Source of the DNA: Bartonella sp. HY328
GTDB lineage: Bacteria > Pseudomonadota > Alphaproteobacteria > Rhizobiales > Rhizobiaceae
Reading direction: 5' to 3'
NCBI RefSeq assembly: GCF_025449335.1
Contig: NZ_CP104883.1
Coordinates: 674,501 to 738,500 of the forward strand
DNA: 64,000 nt
Positions 16,721 through 24,298 of this stretch are shown here, one piece after another. A program made the position numbers and the translations under genes. The first letter of the stretch is position 1. Every line of letters starts with the position of its first letter. Under the pieces are notes generated by a model that was given only the letters and a program-made list of their open reading frames with translations, made no database searches and was not told where the DNA came from.

Positions 16721-17275
16721 TTATACACTAAATGAGCGCATGGTTGCACCAGCAGAATCAGCATCTGGCCCATAATCAGATTCACCATCAACACCTAAAA
16801 GCTCTTGTAATCGAATACGGGCGCGACTAACGCGGCTTTTTACTGTACCAACCGCACAACCGCTAATCTCAGCCGCTTCTTCATAAGAGAATCCTGAAGC
16901 ACCAATAAGAATAATTGCTTCACGCTGATCGGCTGGCAATTGTTCCAAAGCTTTTTTGAAATCTTGTAAATCTAAAGCACCATATTGTGAAGGATGCACA
17001 GCCATATTATCGGTAAAGACATTATCTGGGTCTTGAACTTCACGCCCACGCTTGCGCATTTTGCTAAAAAATTCATTACGCAAAATAGTAAAAAGCCAAG
17101 CCTTTATATTTGTGCCTGCCTCAAAACTATCTTGCTTGCCCCATGCTTTCATAATGGTGTCTTGCACAAGATCGTCAGCCCGATCATAGGCGCCGGTTAA
17201 TGATACGGCAAATGCCCGCAATTGCGGCAAAGTTGCCAACATATTTCGTCGAAAATCATTTGCTTCACTAGTCAC
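16721..17275 (-). CDS. ecfG: EcfG, general stress response ECF sigma factor
   Basis: A 184-residue ECF sigma factor of the alphaproteobacterial general stress type. Region 2 includes LRAFAVSLTGAYDRADDLVQDTIMKAW and NIKAWLFTILRNEFFSKMRKR; region 4 includes LEQLPADQREAIILIGASGFSYEEAAEISGCAVGTVKSRVSRARIRLQELL. EcfG directs RNA polymerase to GGAAC-N16-CGTT promoters and is held inactive by NepR. The frame is open to 17308, overlapping nepR. I chose the GTG at 17275 because it follows the strong Shine-Dalgarno AAGGGGGA and begins one base after the nepR stop, with the N-terminus then matching EcfG proteins. It is cotranscribed with nepR from a candidate EcfG promoter. Confidence 0.94.
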   Translation of the reverse strand: MTSEANDFRRNMLATLPQLRAFAVSLTGAYDRADDLVQDTIMKAWGKQDSFEAGTNIKAWLFTILRNEFFSKMRKRGREVQDPDNVFTDNMAVHPSQYGALDLQDFKKALEQLPADQREAIILIGASGFSYEEAAEISGCAVGTVKSRVSRARIRLQELLGVDGESDYGPDADSAGATMRSFSV

Positions 17276-17276
17276 T

Positions 17277-17483
17277 TTATTCCCCCTTAAAGCCTTTCGC
17301 TTGCCCATTCATTTCTATTTCGTCAAGCTGTTCGAGAAGATCCAAAAACCGATCTGGAATCTCTTCCTCTTGAATCGAAGTATAAAAGGCACGCAACTGA
17401 TTTGCGATTTGGCTGTTAGAACCAAATAACTCATCAGACACAGGCTGACCCCGATTTTCACCTTTGTCTTCTTTATTTTGCAT
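17277..17483 (-). CDS. nepR: NepR, anti-sigma factor of the general stress response
   Basis: NepR sequesters EcfG until phosphorylated PhyR takes it away. The 68-residue product from the ATG at 17483 carries the NepR core: NSQIANQLRAFYTSIQEEEIPDRFLDLLEQLDEIE, with the two amphipathic helices and the IPDRF..LL motif. The frame is open upstream to 17573, but that stretch is encoded by the three 34-bp direct repeats and has no NepR resemblance. An AAGG Shine-Dalgarno 9 bases upstream supports the shorter form. It is the first gene of a nepR-ecfG operon and diverges from phyR. Confidence 0.92.
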   Translation of the reverse strand: MQNKEDKGENRGQPVSDELFGSNSQIANQLRAFYTSIQEEEIPDRFLDLLEQLDEIEMNGQAKGFKGE

Positions 17484-17516
17484 TTTTTCTAACCTTTTAA
17501 CTTTAACCACAAATAT

Positions 17517-17616
17517 AAGTGATGTATGTTCTTTACCATCAAAAGATGATAAGTGGTATATGTTCTTTACCACCTATAGATAATAAGTGATATATGTTCT
17601 TTATCATCTATGGTTG
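17517..17616. repeat. Three tandem 34-bp direct repeats in the nepR leader, each an inverted repeat
   Basis: Units begin at 17517, 17551 and 17585 with AAGTGATGTATGTTC, AAGTGGTATATGTTC and AAGTGATATATGTTC. Each has a conserved TATGTTCTT core. In units 2 and 3 it is flanked by arms GTGGTA/TACCAC and TGATA/TATCA, which differ from each other yet still pair. The block lies between the candidate EcfG promoter and the nepR start, so it would be transcribed. A dimeric regulator site or RNA hairpins are both possible. Confidence 0.75.
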
Positions 17617-17641
17617 AACGTGTAAAAATAAAAAAAGTTCC
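17617..17641 (-). promoter_or_regulatory. EcfG-dependent promoter of nepR-ecfG
   Basis: On the minus strand GGAAC (17641-17637), a 16-bp spacer and CGTT (17620-17617) match the alphaproteobacterial EcfG consensus exactly. It lies about 135 bp upstream of the nepR start, implying positive autoregulation. Confidence 0.8.
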
Positions 17642-17649
17642 AAATGTAT

Positions 17650-17674
17650 GGAACTTTTTTCCTAGTTAGGCATT
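17650..17674 (+). promoter_or_regulatory. EcfG-type promoter of phyR
   Basis: GGAAC (17650-17654), a 16-bp spacer and CATT (17671-17674) differ from the EcfG consensus by one base. It lies about 45 bp upstream of phyR. Together with the nepR promoter it forms a palindrome: AAAAAAGTTCC (17631-17641), eight bases, GGAACTTTTTT (17650-17660). Confidence 0.7.
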
Positions 17675-17720
17675 GTACCCCTAAAGTTGTATTTTTTAGG
17701 GCCAAAAGGAGCTAAATGGC

Positions 17721-18512
17721 ATGTCCCTTTCCACACGGATTGCACCGCATCTTCCCTATTTAAGACGCTTTGCACGCGCAGTTACAGGTTCCCAGCAGTC
17801 AGGGGATGCTTATGTTGCTTCAATGCTTGGCGCATTGATAGCAGATATATCGATTTTTCCAAAATCATCTAATGATCGTATTAGTGTCTATCATTTGTTT
17901 TGTGGGCTTTTTGACCAAACATCATCAAATATTCCTGAGCCAATGCCGCAAATTGATAAATTTGCCCATCCTGATGCCAAATTATCCTACCTTACACCGC
18001 GCGCTCGGCAAGCATTTTTGCTGGTTGCGGTTGAAGGTTTTAACGAAAAGGAAGCCAGTGAAGTTTTAGGCGTTAGCGAAAGCAAATTTCTTGATCTTTT
18101 AGGTGAAGCATCAAAAGATATTTCTGAGCAGGTGGCAACAACCATTCTCATAATTGAGGACGAACCCCTTATCGCCATGGATATTGAGCAATTGGTTGAA
18201 GGCTTAGGCCACAATGTTGTCGGTATTGCCCGCACCCGTGACGAAGCAGTCAAGTTATTTAACGAATCAAAGCCCGGCATGGTGCTTGCTGATATTCAGC
18301 TTGCTGACGGAAGTTCAGGAATAGATGCCGTGAACGATATCCTCGCCGATAAAGCCTTGCCAGTTATTTTTATAACCGCTTTTCCAGAGCGACTATTGAC
18401 GGGCCTACGCCCTGAGCCAACATTTCTTGTAACCAAGCCATTCAATCCTGACATGGTTAAGGCACTTATAAGCCAAGCTTTGTTTTTTCAGGAAAACGCC
18501 CATAATGGGTAG
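17721..18512 (+). CDS. phyR: PhyR, anti-anti-sigma response regulator
   Basis: PhyR has a sigma-factor-like N-terminal domain and a C-terminal receiver. The first 135 residues mimic an ECF sigma factor (APHLPYLRRFARAVTGS, then LTPRARQAFLLVAVEGFNEKEASEVLGVSESKFLDLL) and serve as decoy for NepR. The receiver (about 140-258) has TILIIEDEPLIAMDIE with the acidic pocket, phospho-acceptor Asp191 in VLADIQLADGSSG, FITAFPE and the conserved Lys in LVTKPFNP. When phosphorylated by HWE kinases it binds NepR and frees EcfG. It diverges from nepR-ecfG, sharing a 237-bp control region with paired EcfG promoters. Confidence 0.96.
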   Translation: MSLSTRIAPHLPYLRRFARAVTGSQQSGDAYVASMLGALIADISIFPKSSNDRISVYHLFCGLFDQTSSNIPEPMPQIDKFAHPDAKLSYLTPRARQAFLLVAVEGFNEKEASEVLGVSESKFLDLLGEASKDISEQVATTILIIEDEPLIAMDIEQLVEGLGHNVVGIARTRDEAVKLFNESKPGMVLADIQLADGSSGIDAVNDILADKALPVIFITAFPERLLTGLRPEPTFLVTKPFNPDMVKALISQALFFQENAHNG

Positions 18513-18783
18513 TGATTGCTTAATTTTTTAAAAGCCCTTTTGATAAAATAAAGAACATCTTACTTTATTTTGGGTTTTAACCAAGCAATAGAAATGTAAA
18601 AGAATAGCTATACCCTTTTAAATAAACCAAAAAGGGTATAGATTAATTTTGATTTTTCAAAATAAGCTTCAACAGAGAGCTATTAACGTTGGATAATATT
18701 ATCAATACTTTAATTTAGCATAATATGAAGCTTATCGAACATACACGAAGATGTAGGTTTGTACAAAAATATAGGCGAGCAGC

Positions 18784-19785
18784 ATGGCCATAGAGGTCCT
18801 AAAAACAACAAATACTGATCAAGAACAAATTGATGGCCTTATTCAAGCGATCCACAATGCAGATATTTGTGTTTTTTACCAAACTCCCGATTTAATTTTT
18901 CAATGGGCGAAAAACTTACCTCCGCAGTTAGAGACATTATGGAAGCCCCATTGCCTTGACGGGGATTTATTTGATGCTGAAACAAGTTCCCTCATGGTTA
19001 AAGCTAAAAAATCTGTGCTCGAAAACGGTATTGGCGATACTGTAGAGGTAAAAATAGGCCACGGCGCTAAACCTTCATGGCTTAAGTTCTCAATCGATTG
19101 TCACCGCAACGAAAAAAATGAAATTATCGGCTTAATAACCACTGGCATTAATGTTTCAGAACTAAGGCAACGTGAACAGGTTTTAAAAATACTATTGCGT
19201 GAAGTTAGTCACCGTTCTAAGAATTTATTAGCAATCATGCAAAGCATTGCATCTCAAACGGCTAGGTTTAGTGATTCCGTTGCTGATTTTTTAAAAAAAT
19301 ATCAAGGGCGTATCCAATCCCTTTCCCATTCCCAAGACCTCGTTACCGATTCAAATTGGCGTGGTGCCTTGTTAAAGGATCTTATTAGCTCGCAAGCTAC
19401 AGGTTATACTGATCATTCTAACGGACGCTTTATCATTCATGGTGAAAATCCCTATCTTTTTCCGAGTGCTGCTTTGCATATAGGGCTTGCTTTTCATGAG
19501 CTTATTATCAATTCGTCTTCATATGGCGCGCTTGCAAGTGATTGCGGTATTGTCAAAATCGACTGTGTTGTAAAAAATAATGAGGATAATAGTCAGTTTA
19601 TCCAAATAACATGGAATGAAGTTTTTAACTGTCATGACAATAAGAATGAAGGTAATGCCCGCTTTGGGTCAACGGTACTTGAAAGAATCGTTCCAGCATC
19701 GGTGGACGGTGTCGCCCAATATGTAATCGACGATGGCATGGTAAACTATTTATTGAATGTACCAGCAGCCAATTATGATTTATAG
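18784..19785 (+). CDS. PAS-like HWE-family histidine kinase, likely PhyR kinase
   Basis: A 333-residue cytoplasmic kinase. An N-terminal PAS-like domain (about 22-128, ADICVFYQTPDLIFQWAKNLPP to GLITTGINVSELRQ) precedes the HWE transmitter. It has LLREVSHRSKNLLAIMQSIA with His143 as phospho-acceptor, LAFHELIINSSSYGALA as N-box and IQITWNE as WxE motif. The Gly-rich loop reads ARFGSTVLERIV. It lies 270 bp after phyR on the same strand, the usual place for the cognate PhyK/PhyT-type kinase. The N-box has Ile-Ile-Asn-Ser instead of the common Ala-Thr-Asn-Ala but keeps the essential Asn. No membrane helices are present. Confidence 0.9.
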   Translation: MAIEVLKTTNTDQEQIDGLIQAIHNADICVFYQTPDLIFQWAKNLPPQLETLWKPHCLDGDLFDAETSSLMVKAKKSVLENGIGDTVEVKIGHGAKPSWLKFSIDCHRNEKNEIIGLITTGINVSELRQREQVLKILLREVSHRSKNLLAIMQSIASQTARFSDSVADFLKKYQGRIQSLSHSQDLVTDSNWRGALLKDLISSQATGYTDHSNGRFIIHGENPYLFPSAALHIGLAFHELIINSSSYGALASDCGIVKIDCVVKNNEDNSQFIQITWNEVFNCHDNKNEGNARFGSTVLERIVPASVDGVAQYVIDDGMVNYLLNVPAANYDL

Positions 19786-19988
19786 TTTTTTCGTTTTGCA
19801 GCTTATTTTGCCTAACACTACAATTCAAAATAACAATATGTTTTTTAATCGTTTTTTTAAATTTATTGCAACAAACAATAATTGTATTGGAATTTTTTTT
19901 GGAAAAACTTTAAAAAAGTTACAATTGCCTATAGACAGAACGAAATTTAATGCTATAACGCAAACCACTTCAGTATATTGAAGCAGTT

Positions 19989-20064
19989 GCCCAGATAGCT
20001 CAGTTGGTAGAGCAGCGGATTGAAAATCCGCGTGTCCGTGGTTCGAATCCGCGTCTGGGCACCA
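19989..20064 (+). tRNA. tRNA-Phe (GAA)
   Basis: A full cloverleaf of 76 bases including an encoded CCA. The acceptor stem is GCCCAGA/TCTGGGC; the D-arm contains AGTTGGTA; the anticodon loop TTGAAAA carries GAA at 20022-20024; and the T-loop is TTCGAAT. It follows the HWE kinase gene and precedes the nucleoside hydrolase. No integrase or attachment-site duplication is visible beside it. Confidence 0.97.
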
Positions 20065-20236
20065 CTTTTGATCTTTCCCTTGAAATTTATTTTTAGCCTA
20101 ATTATCCAGCTTAGTAGCAATTTGTTTTGGCAATTAAAAGCAATATGGGTTTGGTTCAAAATGAAGCATTCACCCACTTATTTTAATCTCTTTGCCAAGC
20201 ATTGTTTATTGAAGATAAAAGGGTTTATTGAAGATA

Positions 20237-20260
20237 AAAGGCGGGATTGACCCCGCCTTA
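20237..20260 (-). terminator. Terminator of the nucleoside hydrolase gene
   Basis: AAGGCGGG with CCCCGCCTT (loop ATTGA) forms a GC-rich hairpin 10 bp past the stop. The minus-strand tail TTTATC is short on T. Confidence 0.65.
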
Positions 20261-20269
20261 TTGTTAAAG

Positions 20270-21367
20270 CTATTGAACTGGAACAGGCAGAGTCATTAAA
20301 TCTCCATAGAGCTTTAAAAAACGCTCACTATCCATTTGTTTTACAACCTTTATCTTTTGCAATAAATCTGTTGGCTGTTTTTGCCAATAGCCATAGGTTC
20401 GGCCATATCCCGGCCCAAAAGCAATATCAACATCGACAAATACTTCATCGGTCTTTATCGCAAGTGTGGGATCAAGCATATAAGCAAGCGCCAAAGTATC
20501 AAATACATTGACATTGGCATGAGGATTTTTTGCAAATGCTTTTGCAATCCAACTGTCTTTAAAAAGCGCAGCATTGGGCGCACCTTCAGCGGTGATTTTT
20601 TCAAAAGTTGCTTTATCAAGTTGAGTTAAATTGGTTGCATCAAGAGGGATAATCACTTGTGGAATAGCCTCACGCATTATAATACGTGCCGCCTCGGGAT
20701 CTACCCAAATATTCATTTCAGCTGCAGGAGTTGTGTTGCCATGCACATCAAACGCACCGCCCATATAAACAATTTGCTTGATAAGAGGCACAATTTCAGG
20801 ATTTTTACGTACAGCTAAGGCAAGGTTCGTTGCGGGACCAATGACTAGGATTGAAACTTCATGGGGATTTTTTTTAATCGTATCAATTATATAATCGACT
20901 GCATTTTCATCTCGCAGCTTGGCTTTGGTTGCAAAGCTGCCTAAAGGCGCAATGAGATCTTCTTTCTTAGGTTCAGGCCTATGAAAAGCAGTTAAATAAG
21001 ATTCTCCAAAACCGAATAATTTTCGTTCGCTGTCAAAACTTTTTGGGTCGTGAACAAGCGGGTAAAGTGCACCGGCATAAACACCAACCTCATCTTCGAT
21101 CCCTAAGCGTTCTACAGCCTTCAATGCATCAACAACTTCTTGTTGCAACCAGTTATTACCAGTCACTACTGTCACGCCAAGCAATTCAATTTTCTTTTGC
21201 TTATGAAGTTGTGCTGCCATAATGAGCGTTTGCCCATCATCGCCGTCAATGCTAAAATCAGTATCCATAATCACTTTCATTGCCGCATTTGCGTTGAAAG
21301 AAATGCATGCTAATGAAAAAATAAGAAAAACTATAAAAAGTAGTTTCTTCTGTAAATATTGCATCAT
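20270..21367 (-). CDS. Secreted nucleoside hydrolase (inosine/uridine-preferring family)
   Basis: A 365-residue member of the nucleoside N-ribohydrolase family, which splits ribonucleosides into base and ribose. The calcium-binding signature is DTDFSIDGDDGQTLIMAA after the leader, a variant of DxDxxxDD. Later come VIGPATNLALA, VYMGGAF and the AEMNIWVDPEAARI segment. The N-terminus is a signal peptide ending SFNANAA, so the enzyme acts in the periplasm. The frame is open to 21520, but the ATG at 21367 follows GGAGGA at good spacing and directly begins the leader. It diverges from a ribose-type ABC importer, which suggests periplasmic release of ribose for uptake. Confidence 0.9.
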   Translation of the reverse strand: MMQYLQKKLLFIVFLIFSLACISFNANAAMKVIMDTDFSIDGDDGQTLIMAAQLHKQKKIELLGVTVVTGNNWLQQEVVDALKAVERLGIEDEVGVYAGALYPLVHDPKSFDSERKLFGFGESYLTAFHRPEPKKEDLIAPLGSFATKAKLRDENAVDYIIDTIKKNPHEVSILVIGPATNLALAVRKNPEIVPLIKQIVYMGGAFDVHGNTTPAAEMNIWVDPEAARIIMREAIPQVIIPLDATNLTQLDKATFEKITAEGAPNAALFKDSWIAKAFAKNPHANVNVFDTLALAYMLDPTLAIKTDEVFVDVDIAFGPGYGRTYGYWQKQPTDLLQKIKVVKQMDSERFLKLYGDLMTLPVPVQ

Positions 21368-21490
21368 CTTATCCTCCACGTTTTGCAATCCAATTGTTAT
21401 AAACAATCTGGGATAACAATAGAAAAATCCTTTTAATACCATTTGCAAAACAGTATAATAAAGTAATTTATTGACCAATGATACCTTGAT

Positions 21491-21516
21491 GACACCATTT
21501 GGGTTTTCATTGTGTC
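21491..21516. promoter_or_regulatory. Possible operator in the nucleoside hydrolase / sugar importer control region
   Basis: GACAC (21491-21495) and GTGTC (21512-21516) form a spaced inverted repeat about 45 bp before the binding-protein gene. A CCATTTG word occurs here and again at about 21440. It may bind a sugar-responsive repressor, but no regulator gene is adjacent. Confidence 0.25.
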
Positions 21517-21558
21517 TCATTTATTATAAATTAAAAACCATAATTTGAGGAGATTATA

Positions 21559-22491
21559 ATGAAATTCAAAACATTGTTAATGACAGCAGCTCTTGCTCTT
21601 GGCCTTACTGCCCCGTCAATGGCAGCAGAACAAAACAAGCCAGTTGTTGGCTTGATTATGAAATCTTTAGCCAATGAATTTTTTAAAGACATGCTAGATG
21701 GCGCTGAAGCCCACAATAAGAAGCTAGGCACTTACGAGCTTAAAAGCTTTGGCATGCAGTCGGAAACCGATATTGAAAGCCAGATTAACGCGGTTGATAA
21801 TTTTGTGACCCAAGGTGTCAAAGCCATTGTTATTGCGCCAGCTGATTCTCGTGCATTAATTCAGCCTCTAAAACGCGCTATCAATGCAGGTGTGACAGTC
21901 ATTAATATTGACGTGCAGCTTGATGAAGCCACCTTAAAAGCAAATAAGGTTGAAATTCCTTATATGGGCCCAGATAATCGTGAAGGCGCTCGCATTTCAG
22001 GTGAAGTTTTAGCAAAACATGTTGGTAAAGGCGGCAAGGTTGTTATCATTGAAGGTATTCCAGGTGTCGACAATGCCGAACAACGCCGCTTAGGCTTTAA
22101 TGATGCGATTAAAGAGGGTGAACTTCAACTGGTAACCTCTCAAACCGCTCATTGGGAAACAGAAGAAGCCAATACTGTTTTCACTAATATTTTAACCGCT
22201 AATCCTGATATTCAAGGTGTTATGGCAGCCAATGACTCAATGGCATTAGGTGTTGTTCGCGCATTGGATGCAGCCAAGCGCAATGATATTAAAGTTGTAA
22301 GCTTTGACAATGTTCCTGCTATTCGTCCTTTAATCAAGGATGGCAAAGTTTTAGCAAGTATTGACCAATTTGGCTCAAGCCAAGCTGCTGATGCCATTGA
22401 CGCTGCTCTTAAAGTTATTGATGGCGGCGAACCTTTAAAAGGTTGGATCAAGACCCGTGTTGCTCTTATTACCAAAGACAATGTGGAATAA
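21559..22491 (+). CDS. Sugar ABC transporter substrate-binding protein (RbsB-like)
   Basis: A 310-residue periplasmic binding protein of the ribose/galactose cluster. A signal peptide of about 22 residues ends APSMAAE. The mature part begins with KPVVGLIMKSLANEFFKDMLDGAE, typical of RbsB-like proteins. It continues through VTQGVKAIVIAPADSRAL, GKVVIIEGIPGVDNAEQRRLGF and MAANDSMALGVVRAL to a DQFGSSQAADAIDAAL hinge. The AGGAG Shine-Dalgarno sits 7 bases upstream. It is first in an SBP-ATPase-permease operon; a large hairpin after it probably lowers expression of the downstream genes. Ribose or a related pentose or polyol is the likely ligand; the exact one cannot be read from sequence. Confidence 0.92.
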   Translation: MKFKTLLMTAALALGLTAPSMAAEQNKPVVGLIMKSLANEFFKDMLDGAEAHNKKLGTYELKSFGMQSETDIESQINAVDNFVTQGVKAIVIAPADSRALIQPLKRAINAGVTVINIDVQLDEATLKANKVEIPYMGPDNREGARISGEVLAKHVGKGGKVVIIEGIPGVDNAEQRRLGFNDAIKEGELQLVTSQTAHWETEEANTVFTNILTANPDIQGVMAANDSMALGVVRALDAAKRNDIKVVSFDNVPAIRPLIKDGKVLASIDQFGSSQAADAIDAALKVIDGGEPLKGWIKTRVALITKDNVE

Positions 22492-22500
22492 TAATCCTAT

Positions 22501-22528
22501 CCTAGCATGGCAAATTTGCCATGCTAGG
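22501..22528 (+). terminator. Perfect hairpin between binding-protein and ATPase genes
   Basis: CCTAGCATGGCAAA is followed directly by its reverse complement, then GCGCCTTTTTC. The 14-bp dyad with a short T-tract may act as a partial terminator or an mRNA stabiliser that favours the binding protein. Confidence 0.7.
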
Positions 22529-22735
22529 CGCCTTTTTCAATAAAATATGAAAGCTATTAAAGCATTTGATAAATGAAATATGATCATTTTGCTAAGATAT
22601 CTTTGATATTAATCCTTCGAATGTTGGAAAAGCTTACAAGACCTCTTCTGCTAGATTAGATCTTGTTTTGACCCTTAACGACAGCTTTTCATTTCATTAT
22701 TTGCCCGATGATTGGGCAATAGTTTGCGGGCTCCA

Positions 22736-24250
22736 ATGGCATTAAAAAATCAAACTTTGCTACAACTTCAAAATATTGTTAAGCATTTTGGCGGCGTCAC
22801 TGCACTTGCTGGTGTTGATCTTGCTTTAAAAAAAGGCGCGGTCCATGGCCTTATTGGTGAAAATGGTGCTGGTAAATCAACCTTGATTAAAATTATCTGT
22901 GGCATTGAAAAAACCGACCAAGGAACCATGCTACTGGATAGTAATCCATATACTCCTCATTCTCCGGGCGACGCCAAAAAGAAGGGCGTACAGGTTGTTC
23001 ATCAGGAATTAAACCTTTTGCCGTTTTTATCTGTCGCAGATAATGTATGTTTTGAGCATCTGCCCGCCAATTGGTTTGGTGTTATCCAGAAAAAAAAGAT
23101 GGAACGGGAAACGCGTGCAGCGCTTGATTTGGTTGGACTTGATCATTTATCCCCATCGGAAACAATCGAAGATCTTGGTATTGCCCAGCAGCAACTAATT
23201 GAGATTGCGCGGGCCTTGAAAAGTGAAAGCCGCATTTTAATTCTTGATGAGCCAACAGCAACCCTAACATCAGTTGAATCCGACCGTTTATTTAAATTGG
23301 TGCATCAATTGGCGGCAGAAGGCGTTGCGATTTTACTTGTTTCGCACCATCTTGACGAAATTATCAACCATTGTGATGAAGTTACTATTATGCGCAATGG
23401 CCGCACTGTCGCCACCCATTCTATTTCAGATGTTACAATTGACAGTCTTATCCAAGCAATGATTGACCGTAAGATTGAGGCAACACCATTAGCCAAAGAA
23501 GCTATTGTGCATAAGGATGTCTTGATGCGGGTTGAAAAACTAAGACCGGCAGCAAGCCCCTATAGTGAAGGTATATCAATAACCGTACACAAGGGAGAAA
23601 TTGTTGGCATCGCCGGCTTAGTGGGAGCTGGACGAACTGAATTTTTACGAGCAATTGCCGGCGCTGATAAAGCGCTATCGGGGCGTGTTGCATTAAATGG
23701 TAAGTCTAAGCTCTATGCAACGCCCGGTGCCGCCATTCGTGATGGCATTGCGCTTGTTAGTGAAGATCGCCGTCATGAAGGATTAATTCTTCCCATGCCA
23801 ATTGCTACCAATATAACCCTAGCTGACACTAAAGACATATCAAAAGCTGGTATTGTGCAAAAGCAGAAAGAGACCGAAATTTCGTTAAAATATGGTCGGG
23901 AATTAGCAATTAAATATGGTAAACTGAATGATCCAGTGTCGACACTATCAGGTGGCAATCAGCAAAAAGTCGTTCTAGCAAAATGGATGGCAATAAATCC
24001 ATCAGTGCTTTTACTTGATGAACCAACGCGCGGCGTTGATGTTGGGGCTAAGGCCGAAATTTATGCCCTAATGCGCGATTTTGCAGCAAAGGATAAAGGC
24101 CTATTGGTGGTATCATCAGAAATGCGCGAACTTATTGAATTATGTGATCGCATTTTGGTTATGGCGCATCATCAAATTATTGGTGAATTGCAGCGCGATG
24201 AATATTCGCAAGAGCGTATTTTGCAACTGGCCTATCATCAGGCTGCATAA
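22736..24250 (+). CDS. Sugar ABC transporter ATP-binding protein (RbsA-like, two NBDs)
   Basis: 504 residues with two fused nucleotide-binding domains. NBD1 has Walker A GENGAGKST, signature region DLGIAQQQLIEIARAL and Walker B RILILDEPTATL. NBD2 has a degenerate Walker A (GLVGAGRTE), as usual in this family, an intact signature LSGGNQQKVVLAKW and Walker B VLLLDEPTRGVDVG. It energises uptake of the sugar delivered by the upstream binding protein. The frame is open to a TTG at 22712, but the ATG at 22736 gives the usual N-terminus. The Shine-Dalgarno is weak. The permease gene follows after 48 bp. Confidence 0.94.
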   Translation: MALKNQTLLQLQNIVKHFGGVTALAGVDLALKKGAVHGLIGENGAGKSTLIKIICGIEKTDQGTMLLDSNPYTPHSPGDAKKKGVQVVHQELNLLPFLSVADNVCFEHLPANWFGVIQKKKMERETRAALDLVGLDHLSPSETIEDLGIAQQQLIEIARALKSESRILILDEPTATLTSVESDRLFKLVHQLAAEGVAILLVSHHLDEIINHCDEVTIMRNGRTVATHSISDVTIDSLIQAMIDRKIEATPLAKEAIVHKDVLMRVEKLRPAASPYSEGISITVHKGEIVGIAGLVGAGRTEFLRAIAGADKALSGRVALNGKSKLYATPGAAIRDGIALVSEDRRHEGLILPMPIATNITLADTKDISKAGIVQKQKETEISLKYGRELAIKYGKLNDPVSTLSGGNQQKVVLAKWMAINPSVLLLDEPTRGVDVGAKAEIYALMRDFAAKDKGLLVVSSEMRELIELCDRILVMAHHQIIGELQRDEYSQERILQLAYHQAA

Positions 24251-24298
24251 AATATTTTCAACGATAATAAAAAAGACGAATTTTTACAAGGACATATC

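Noticed and set aside
17517..17616. Short repeats as a CRISPR array
   Set aside because: The three 34-bp units are contiguous without spacers, lie in a gene leader, and no cas gene is present.
19989..20064. tRNA-Phe as an integration site for a genomic island
   Set aside because: No integrase and no duplicated tRNA 3' end were seen on either side; neighbours look like ordinary chromosome.
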